From an archaeon (GTDB lineage: Archaea > Asgardarchaeota > Hermodarchaeia > Hermodarchaeales > Hermodarchaeaceae): 7,918 nucleotides of DNA. The first letter of the stretch is position 1. Each line of letters begins with the position of its first letter. A program made the position numbers and the translations under genes. Below are positions 1 to 5,328 of this stretch, piece by piece. The notes below the pieces were generated by a model, which had not been told where the DNA came from, ran no database searches, and saw only the letters and a program-made list of their open reading frames with translations. The stretch is taken from the NCBI GenBank assembly GCA_016550415.1, contig JABXGU010000032.1, positions 1 to 7,918 on the forward strand, given 5' to 3'.

Positions 1-35
1 AAAAAAAACAGCTCGAATTCAATCCTCGAATACAT
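1..35 (-). CDS. 5' end of a gene running off the left edge, product unknown
   Basis: Reading leftwards from position 35 there is an ATG followed by an open frame, MYSRIEFELFF, that leaves the window. Only about eleven codons are visible, so no family can be named. The case for a real gene is its upstream signals. A GGAGGT SD sits at 41-46, five bases before the ATG, and a TATA-like box lies at 71-79, which would place the transcript start near 50. It points the same way as the GTPase gene at 233-1852 and lies downstream of it, but its own promoter suggests separate transcription. The first codons are also compatible with a chance ORF, because so little is seen. Confidence 0.6.
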   Translation of the reverse strand, partial: MYSRIEFELFF

Positions 36-40
36 TAACA

Positions 41-46
41 ACCTCC
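41..46 (-). promoter_or_regulatory. Shine-Dalgarno site GGAGGT for the left-edge gene
   Basis: On the minus strand GGAGGT is followed by the five-base spacer TGTTA and then ATG at 35. This is a near-ideal match and spacing. It is the main reason for calling a gene at the left edge. Confidence 0.65.
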
Positions 47-70
47 AATACCGAAACCACTCAAAAATCA

Positions 71-79
71 TCAAATATA
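71..79 (-). promoter_or_regulatory. TATA box for the left-edge gene
   Basis: The minus strand reads TATATTTGA here inside an AT-rich stretch. Archaeal transcripts start about 25 bases downstream, which would be near position 50. That gives a short leader of about 15 bases carrying the SD at 41-46. Confidence 0.5.
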
Positions 80-104
80 CTCAAAAATAATTTGGAATTA
101 AAGA

Positions 105-118
105 ATTTAAAAGAAAAA
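105..118 (-). terminator. T-rich tract downstream of the GTPase gene, possible terminator
   Basis: On the minus strand the bases after CCCA read TTTTTCTTTTAAA, about 115 bases past the GTPase stop at 233. Archaeal RNA polymerase commonly terminates at T-rich tracts without needing a hairpin. The tract is part of intergenic repeat copy 1, so it could instead belong to that element. Confidence 0.3.
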
Positions 119-137
119 TGGGCATCCACCACAACCA
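109..137 (+). repeat. Intergenic repeat copy 1
   Basis: This is the first of three related elements in this window. It shares the 15-mer AAAAGAAAAATGGGC (109-123) exactly with copy 2 and the 13-mer TCCACCACAACCA (125-137) exactly with copy 3. It lies between the 3' end of the GTPase gene and the promoter of the left-edge gene. A C-rich, G-poor tract follows to about 190. No function is known to me. Confidence 0.65.
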
Positions 138-232
138 ATCGTACAACACCAGTGTTCCCGGCAACATACACCCGCTCCATACCGCACAAAGTCTCCCAAG
201 AGAGACCAGAGGTATTCTGTAGGTATCACAAA

Positions 233-1852
233 CTAGGGCGCAGGCGAAGGGGGAGGAGGAAATCGAGGGGTAATACCACCTAATCCCTCATCATCTCCAT
301 CATCCTTCCTCCGACCTCGCTTCAGGACCTCTTTGATAATATCAAGACCTTTTTCTCGGTTATCAGGATCGATCGCAACCATGCCATAAGTTTTGATGCC
401 CAGAATGCGTTCAACAAGTTGTGGAGAAAGCGCTCCTGGTAGATCTTGTTTGTTCGCAATTGCCAGAAGTTGGGGTTTAATATCCTTGCGACGAATCAAG
501 TCAATGATATTTTTACTGTTAAGCACGTTTTGCAGGGTCGAATCAGTGACCAATAACATGATGTGGCTTCCTCGAAGGAAAAGTTCCCAAAGCCTACGAA
601 AACGATCTTGACCACTCCAATCCCAAACAGTAATTTCATAAGGACCTGATGATCTGATTGCAAAATCAGTATCAGCTCGTTTCGTTCCCTCCGGATAATA
701 TGGTCCACCACCTAAACCAGGAAAACTAACTGGTCGGATAGGGGTATGCGTAGGCGACAATCCGGATAAAAGACGTTTCAGAGTGGTTTTTCCAACGCCA
801 TCATACCCAAGGATGATGACTTTGAAGGGAGAAACGATGTAGTCTTCGAGTTTTGCCATGAAGTCTTCGTATTCTGCTTCATAGCTAATTACACGTCGAA
901 ACTCGTAAGTCACGCGATCCAATTTTTCTCGCAGTGTATAGTCATCAAACCCCACGTCGGCAACAAGCACCACAACACCGCGTCCAAGTGGGGTTCCCAT
1001 GTATTTGATGGGTCCAATTACTTCGATAAGCGTATCTTGGGCTTCCTTAATGCGATAAGCAAAATTTTGGACTTCTTTTACGTTGACTTTCATTTTCCAA
1101 AAGTGTTTTTCCACAACGATTTCGTCACGTGCATCAATAATGAACACACTGGTTACCACGCCCACTGGTGGTTCACGCAGCTCTTCCGGAAACGCTTCCA
1201 GAGTTGGTCGGATGGGTAACTCAAATACTTCTGTTAACATATCCTGAAAGTCCTCAAACGTCATCTCCTGGTCGATGACCAAACGTAACGCGTTAGCTGT
1301 TTTCGCGACATTCTCCCGCAGCACCTTATCTTCTTCCCATGGATTCGCCATTAGCACTATGGCTCCTCGCCCAACCGGGCTGCCCACATACTTCACATTG
1401 TCATGCTGTTCAATCAGAATCTTGCCTGCCTGCACTACCCGCGCCCCAAACTTCTTCACCGGCTCACTGACCAGAAACCCCATCTGTAATTCTGCCCTTT
1501 CTCGAATATCAAGGGAAAACACATCCGGTGTAAAATACGCGCCTTCACGTAATGGAGGCAGCTCAAGTTGAATCCGATCCCATTCCCCAATATCCGCTAA
1601 CGGCGGGTGCTCCACTGGTACGGCTTCAGACTCAGAATCTTCCACCTCCTCGCTTCTAACTGACCAAGACTGAAATAACGCGGACATCTCCGCCTCCTTC
1701 CGCTTAATTGGATCCGGATGTGAAAATACCTGCTTTCCCTCCTCAACAACCGTCACAAAAAATTCAAACCGCTCAAGGCGCGCACCACACTCAGGACACA
1801 CACCATCAGCACCAAACTCCACCTTCTTACCACAATTCAGACATTCCAACAA
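233..1852 (-). CDS. Zinc ribbon, duplicated longin-like domains and Arf-type small GTPase fusion protein
   Basis: This 539-residue protein is very likely a cytosolic or membrane-associated GTP-binding switch. Residues 4-22 form a zinc ribbon with CxxC pairs C4/C7 and C19/C22. Residues about 28-210 and 228-339 contain two related alpha/beta units; their cores (153-210 and 282-339) align without gaps with 22 of 58 identical positions and share G-[ST]-P-x-GRG. I read these as longin- or roadblock-like domains (inference). Residues 342-510 form an Arf-family G domain: P-loop GYDGVGKT (349-356), WDWSGQ (410-415), NKQD (467-470). The stretch between P-loop and WDWSGQ is about 17 residues longer than in Arf1 and rich in Gly and Pro. 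The C-tail is charged, then proline-rich (PPPPSPAP). The start is TTG: only CTG or TTG codons lie between the upstream in-frame stop (1859-1861) and the zinc ribbon. A GGAGGG lies 12 bases upstream. Such multidomain Arf-like proteins are typical of Asgard archaea. Confidence 0.93.
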   Translation of the reverse strand: MLECLNCGKKVEFGADGVCPECGARLERFEFFVTVVEEGKQVFSHPDPIKRKEAEMSALFQSWSVRSEEVEDSESEAVPVEHPPLADIGEWDRIQLELPPLREGAYFTPDVFSLDIRERAELQMGFLVSEPVKKFGARVVQAGKILIEQHDNVKYVGSPVGRGAIVLMANPWEEDKVLRENVAKTANALRLVIDQEMTFEDFQDMLTEVFELPIRPTLEAFPEELREPPVGVVTSVFIIDARDEIVVEKHFWKMKVNVKEVQNFAYRIKEAQDTLIEVIGPIKYMGTPLGRGVVVLVADVGFDDYTLREKLDRVTYEFRRVISYEAEYEDFMAKLEDYIVSPFKVIILGYDGVGKTTLKRLLSGLSPTHTPIRPVSFPGLGGGPYYPEGTKRADTDFAIRSSGPYEITVWDWSGQDRFRRLWELFLRGSHIMLLVTDSTLQNVLNSKNIIDLIRRKDIKPQLLAIANKQDLPGALSPQLVERILGIKTYGMVAIDPDNREKGLDIIKEVLKRGRRKDDGDDEGLGGITPRFPPPPSPAP

Positions 1853-1892
1853 TCTCAGCTACAACCCTCCAAACCTAGAAAACCAATCCCCA

Positions 1893-1908
1893 CCTAAAAG
1901 TATTCGGA
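1893..1908 (-). promoter_or_regulatory. Weak TATA-like box for the GTPase gene
   Basis: The minus strand reads CCGAATACTTTTAGGT about 45 bases before the TTG start at 1852. A transcript start near 1872 would include the GGAGGG at 1865-1870 only at its extreme 5' end. The box is a poor match, so this is tentative. Confidence 0.3.
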
Positions 1909-1948
1909 ACTAGCCCAACCATCCAAAGAAATCGCTAACACTGTTGCA

Positions 1949-1978
1949 TGAAAAAGAAAAATGGGCGTCCACCGCAAT
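1949..1978 (+). repeat. Intergenic repeat copy 2
   Basis: The core is TGAAAAAGAAAAATGGGC followed by GTCCACC. It shares 15 bases exactly with copy 1, and TGAAAAAGAA plus CGTCCACC exactly with copy 3. It lies between the divergent GTPase and JAMM genes, about 55 bases upstream of the JAMM gene's TATA box. Confidence 0.6.
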
Positions 1979-2032
1979 GGCTCATCTCCAATACCAGAAT
2001 CCTAGAAGCAACCAACGGACTTAGGAGCTTTC

Positions 2033-2040
2033 TTTAAATA
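2033..2040 (+). promoter_or_regulatory. TATA box for the JAMM protease gene
   Basis: TTTAAATA matches the archaeal TATA consensus. It predicts a transcript start near 2063 and a leader of roughly 48 bases before the ATG at 2111. The leader is purine-rich (AAGGAG, GAAGGAAGGA). Confidence 0.6.
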
Positions 2041-2096
2041 GTTTTGATGTATATCATCTAGATTCCTTTGAAGGAGAGAAGAAGGAAGGATTTTCT

Positions 2097-2105
2097 AGGA
2101 AGTGA
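2097..2105 (+). promoter_or_regulatory. Shine-Dalgarno site deciding the JAMM gene start
   Basis: AGGAAGTGA differs at one base from the ideal AGGAGGTGA and ends five bases before the ATG at 2111. It overlaps the in-frame GTG at 2102, so ATG 2111 is the more likely start. Confidence 0.6.
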
Positions 2106-2110
2106 ATCGA

Positions 2111-2851
2111 ATGAATGATCTTCATGTATTTCTGAATGCTAATAGTTTCATCAACATCGTCACCTCTGTAGTTGAAGGCTTTAAACTAGAAGTTGGTGGA
2201 TTGTTATTTGGCGACTGGTTTCGGACAGTGAACAAGATTCTTGTAGAGCAGGTAATACCCCTACAAACTGCTAAGAGAAAACCTACCGAAGTTCACTTCA
2301 ATGCCAGACGAACAAAACGAGTCCATCAGATGTGGGATAACCTCACAACGTACTGGCCCCTCGGAGATTTTCATAGCCACCCAGAATATCGAGGGGTAAA
2401 ATACATGCCAGAACCAAGCCAAACAGACCAAGAAAATTTACGAAATGAAGAAATCGAGATAATCGTCGCAATCTGGGAAGCCGAACGTCGAAATCCACTA
2501 GATTACGTCCGAGACGGAAAACGGATTTCAGGCGCAATAGGAAAATACTTCGTTAAAATTGCAGCATGGTACCTAGACAAGAATGCAAAGGTCCAGGAAG
2601 CGGAACTCTGGGCTCCTTATATTGAAATTATCAACGCAGCATACAAAGCTGGTTTGTCCCCTCGCCCAGGTCGACTTTTCGCTCCAGAAACCACCGTATC
2701 ATTTCAAGAACTGCGACCCCTCAAAAAGCTAATTTCAGAATATGAGAACAGCGTATTTAGATCAATTAACTCAATGAACTTTAACAAAGCAAACGTCATT
2801 CTTCGAAAAATCGAGAAGGTTCTCAACCAAATCCAGCGAACCAAACAATAA
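2111..2851 (+). CDS. JAMM (MPN/JAB) domain metalloprotease
   Basis: This 246-residue protein is predicted to be a zinc isopeptidase or peptidase of the JAMM family, whose members (Rpn11, AMSH, archaeal JAMM1) cleave ubiquitin-like modifiers. All expected catalytic residues are visible: E27 in the strand before VGGLLFG, H88 and H90 in HSHP, S103 and D106 in SQTD. The loop between HSHP and SxxD has 11 residues, longer than the usual six or seven, so substrate access may differ. After the JAMM core (about 1-130) the C-terminal 115 residues look alpha-helical, are rich in Lys, Arg and Asn, and match nothing I recognise. No signal peptide or membrane segment is seen. An in-frame GTG at 2102 would add three residues, but the SD favours ATG 2111. 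It is divergent from the GTPase gene across 258 bases. No ubiquitin, E1 or E2 gene is present in the window, so the substrate is unknown. Confidence 0.85.
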   Translation: MNDLHVFLNANSFINIVTSVVEGFKLEVGGLLFGDWFRTVNKILVEQVIPLQTAKRKPTEVHFNARRTKRVHQMWDNLTTYWPLGDFHSHPEYRGVKYMPEPSQTDQENLRNEEIEIIVAIWEAERRNPLDYVRDGKRISGAIGKYFVKIAAWYLDKNAKVQEAELWAPYIEIINAAYKAGLSPRPGRLFAPETTVSFQELRPLKKLISEYENSVFRSINSMNFNKANVILRKIEKVLNQIQRTKQ

Positions 2852-2897
2852 GAACTATTTTCAGTCGAACGGGAATGCAAACGGGTTTAAATATCTC

Positions 2898-2928
2898 TGA
2901 AAAAGAATGTGGTCGTCCACCACAACCA
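2898..2928 (+). repeat. Intergenic repeat copy 3
   Basis: This copy reads TGAAAAAGAATGTGGTCG, then TCCACCACAACCA, the latter identical to copy 1. It contains a perfect six-base inverted repeat TGTGGT/ACCACA around a five-base centre (2908-2924) that the other copies lack. A TATA-like TTTAAATATC lies just upstream (2886-2895). It sits between the JAMM gene and the promoter of the next gene, and a C-rich tract follows to about 2975. Confidence 0.6.
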
Positions 2929-2991
2929 CTCCACAGCACACTTCTCCCAAGCACCCAGACCACCGTACGTTCCATTATTTCTGATACACAA

Positions 2992-3003
2992 TTTTTATTA
3001 TAC
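2992..3003 (+). promoter_or_regulatory. TATA box for the 3035-3844 gene
   Basis: TTTTTATTATAC predicts a transcript start near 3024, only about ten bases before the ATG at 3035. With no SD visible, this gene is probably translated from a very short leader. Confidence 0.5.
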
Positions 3004-3034
3004 AATACATCAACCTGTATTTTGAGATTTGGTT

Positions 3035-3844
3035 ATGACTTATGAGATTTTTATTCCTAAGAGTCTAAAGGGCAAACGCATCCGGAGTCTTTATACATTC
3101 ATCTACCAATTTCAGGCAGTGGATTGGAAAATTTTTTATTATGGGTTCGGTGTGGACCAAGAGGATTTAGAGGAGCGCCAAAAATGTGGAAGTATCCCAA
3201 GCAATTACGGGTGCATACTCTTCGTGAACTTTCACCTTGACGCGACCAAGTTTATCGAGTACGTCAAAGGTGATGTCGACAGCGACACGTTAGTAGGCAT
3301 AAGAGGAAAAATAGACGAAGACGAGTATATCGACATCAACGAATGGTTTGAAAGGGATCAGGTCAGGAAGGTGGCTACAAGCCATCCAACGGTTGTAAGT
3401 AGTGTTGAGCTTGAGCTTCTAGTGCCAGTTGTGATTACAATTGATACGCTCCCAGAAGACATTGAGGAGACGATAGCGCTCTTTGAGCAGCAAGCGAATA
3501 GAATGAAGGCGATTTGGGACTATTATCGTAACCGCCCGCCACCAATATTGGATGCGGAAATTCACCAGTGGGACACCCAGTATGTGGATCCTGCCAAGGT
3601 CGAGGGGTATATTACGGATTTAAGTGAGGAACGCAATGGACAAGAGTTCGATATCGAGTTCTTTGCTGAAGAAGTACATGAAGACGTTGAGGACGCACCC
3701 GAACAGCCAAGCTATATGCTAATTCTGAGATTGGAACAAGACGCCACATTAACAATCAAAAAGCTGGAAAAGGTCATAGACCAAGCGTTAGCACCTATTA
3801 AGCAACATATTTCAAAGCAGGCATGCGTCGCCAACTTAGTGTAG
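3035..3844 (+). CDS. Acidic protein of unknown family, 269 residues
   Basis: I do not recognise this protein. The ATG at 3035 is chosen over an in-frame TTG at 3029 because a TATA box at 2992-3003 predicts a transcript starting near 3024; no SD is seen. It is soluble-looking, with no signal peptide or membrane segment, and very acidic, with clusters such as DEDEYIDINEWFERD and EEVHEDVEDAPEQ. Three stretches share a strand, a short turn and a helix: residues about 59-78 (LFVNFHLDATKFIEYV), 126-152 (VVITIDTLPEDIEETI) and 227-253 (LILRLEQDATLTIKKLEKVI). This hints at repeated small alpha/beta units, possibly ferredoxin-like, but the similarity is weak. It follows the JAMM gene on the same strand after 183 bases with its own promoter, so it need not be co-transcribed. 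Substrate, adaptor or regulator roles for the JAMM or GTPase proteins are all open. Confidence 0.8.
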   Translation: MTYEIFIPKSLKGKRIRSLYTFIYQFQAVDWKIFYYGFGVDQEDLEERQKCGSIPSNYGCILFVNFHLDATKFIEYVKGDVDSDTLVGIRGKIDEDEYIDINEWFERDQVRKVATSHPTVVSSVELELLVPVVITIDTLPEDIEETIALFEQQANRMKAIWDYYRNRPPPILDAEIHQWDTQYVDPAKVEGYITDLSEERNGQEFDIEFFAEEVHEDVEDAPEQPSYMLILRLEQDATLTIKKLEKVIDQALAPIKQHISKQACVANLV

Positions 3845-4056
3845 AAATTCTGAATTGGTGATAAACCTTTCACTTAGAACTACAATTGAAGAGACTGCGT
3901 GGATTTTGAAATCGTTCAATCTAGAAGAATGACTCGCGCAAAATAGAACGATAAGCGTTCACGTGTTCCTCAGTAGATTAATATCCAGAGATACACTCCA
4001 GTCTGGGCAGTGTGTGTAACAGTATGACACCAAGGAGGCTGTGGATTCTGCTTTAA
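3845..4056. other. Convergent intergenic region
   Basis: This is 212 bases between two converging genes. I see no strong hairpin, no long T-run for either gene, and no copy of the intergenic repeat. An AAGGAGG at 4032-4038 precedes a 16-codon frame from GTG 4041 that overlaps the end of the minus-strand gene; I regard that as chance. Confidence 0.6.
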
Positions 4057-5079
4057 TTATATTATACCTCGTTCTTTTTCCAAATCCTTGATTTCTCCAC
4101 ATGCCATATACCCAACAATACTTCCTCGACGAATAGGATATTTCTCATCAACTTTATGTACTCGTCGTGTTGGGCTCACTCGGATCAATCCAAAATAACG
4201 ATTATCTAAAGAAATTAGCCGGATTTGTATAGGGACAGGGGGATTAATTCGGCTAGTTACGATTTGCTGTATTTTATCAATATCCCAGTCTCCTTTCTTA
4301 ATACCAATTGGGTGCCAAGTTTCATCTTCAACTCCAACAACAATGAATCCGCCACTGCTATTTGCAAATGCTGCAATATCCTTAGCAAGTTCCTTCTTTG
4401 ATCTCGGAGTTTCTAACAATAATCTTGACTTATATTCGATTTTTTGACCTTCTTGTTTTGCTTCTAATAAATCTCTCACTAAGACTTCATGTGCAACAGC
4501 TCTTTCAGAATAGGGTTGCGATTTTGTTGGCAGAGGACTTGAAAATACTTGAAGACTAAGTTGCATATGTTTCACTCGTATATCCTGCCAGAATTCTTCT
4601 CCATTCATCGTGATGAAAATGGGATCCAGATGAGAAGATTTAGCAACTGGATTAAGAATGAATAATAAATCAATATTTAATCCCGTGTTTTTAGAAATTT
4701 TTCTAACAAGGATTTCACCTTCTTCAGATGTTCTAGACGAAGCAGTTATTAGAACTAAAATTTTTACAAGTAACCCTTCCCCATAGAGCTGCGACTCTCG
4801 AACCTGATTAAACTTCTTAAAAACTGTCTGACCAAATTCTGAAGGATTATTCTTGGGCCATGATAAAAAAACTAATCCTAAAGAATAATGAGCCCCAAAA
4901 TAATTGGCATGAAAAATAAACGTACATTTATCTCTAAAATCTTGGTCAACTAGGAAATAGCCCTCCCCTAGAAGAGTCTTGAATACAGGTAAAAATTTAT
5001 CAAATCGGGAACGGACCTGGTTGTTGTTAACTCCAATCTTCTTCATTTTCTTACGCGGCTCCACTCTATAACCCTCCAT
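4057..5079 (-). CDS. Schlafen-type AlbA_2 domain protein with unknown N-terminal domain
   Basis: This is a 340-residue protein. Residues about 200-330 match the AlbA_2 pattern found in Schlafen proteins and prokaryotic relatives: E206 and E215-Y-K217, the helix KDIAAFANSSGGFIVVGVED (233-252), then PIGI and a late RRGS turn. Schlafen proteins can be nucleases, while many prokaryotic AlbA_2 proteins are annotated as putative DNA-binding regulators, so the activity here is uncertain. Residues 21-190 appear alpha/beta (hydrophobic strands LLVKILVLITASS and NIDLLFILNP) and are not recognised. The usual C-terminal winged helix or ATPase of many family members is absent. The start is ambiguous: ATG 5079 has no SD, while its second to third codons contain GGAGGG seven bases before an in-frame GTG (5062-5064); ATG 5044-5046 is a third option. 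The gene is AT-rich (15 of 60 bases are G or C at 4861-4920), unlike the operon upstream. Confidence 0.82.
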   Translation of the reverse strand: MEGYRVEPRKKMKKIGVNNNQVRSRFDKFLPVFKTLLGEGYFLVDQDFRDKCTFIFHANYFGAHYSLGLVFLSWPKNNPSEFGQTVFKKFNQVRESQLYGEGLLVKILVLITASSRTSEEGEILVRKISKNTGLNIDLLFILNPVAKSSHLDPIFITMNGEEFWQDIRVKHMQLSLQVFSSPLPTKSQPYSERAVAHEVLVRDLLEAKQEGQKIEYKSRLLLETPRSKKELAKDIAAFANSSGGFIVVGVEDETWHPIGIKKGDWDIDKIQQIVTSRINPPVPIQIRLISLDNRYFGLIRVSPTRRVHKVDEKYPIRRGSIVGYMACGEIKDLEKERGII

Positions 5080-5093
5080 AATAGTGTTTCAAA

Positions 5094-5101
5094 ATTTTAA
5101 G
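5094..5101 (-). promoter_or_regulatory. TATA-like box near the AlbA_2 gene start
   Basis: The minus strand reads CTTAAAAT. A transcript starting 25 bases on (about 5071) would begin inside the longest frame, favouring a start downstream of ATG 5079. A second TATA-like box, TATTATACAA at 5172-5181, would instead give a leader of about 70 bases and allow ATG 5079. The sequence does not decide between them. The 5080-5328 gap otherwise holds only AT-rich DNA with a T-run on the minus strand (5202-5208) that could terminate the HerA transcript. Confidence 0.35.
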
Positions 5102-5328
5102 TAAAAAAATCCTCCTAACCTAATCGTTACACAAGCATCTGCAACACAACTTAGACGTATAAGGTGTAAAATTGTATAATATCAAGCTATTTCTTTTGAA
5201 AAAAAGTGGTTCTAATTCTCTATATGTATTCTATAAAATTTTTTCCAACTCTTTAATAGTAAATCTAGGGAGAGATTTGTGTACGTGTGAAGTGAAGTAT
5301 TTGCTAATTCATCAACAATTTTTTACAT

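Noticed and set aside
109..137. The intergenic repeat as a simple terminator family
   Set aside because: The T-rich strand follows a gene 3' end only for copy 1. Copy 2 lies between two 5' ends and copy 3 follows a gene on the opposite strand, so termination cannot explain all copies.
92..283. Plus-strand 63-codon frame through intergenic repeat copy 1
   Set aside because: Low-complexity Thr/Arg-rich translation, no SD, and it runs into the 3' end of the GTPase gene.
109..2928. Reading the three intergenic repeats as a CRISPR array
   Set aside because: The copies are about 0.9-1.8 kb apart, imperfect, and separated by genes; there are no regular spacers or cas genes.
4041..4091. Sixteen-codon plus-strand frame after AAGGAGG, encoding a hydrophobic peptide
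   Set aside because: Too short, overlaps the end of the AlbA_2 gene, and no promoter is seen. The SD-like match is likely chance.
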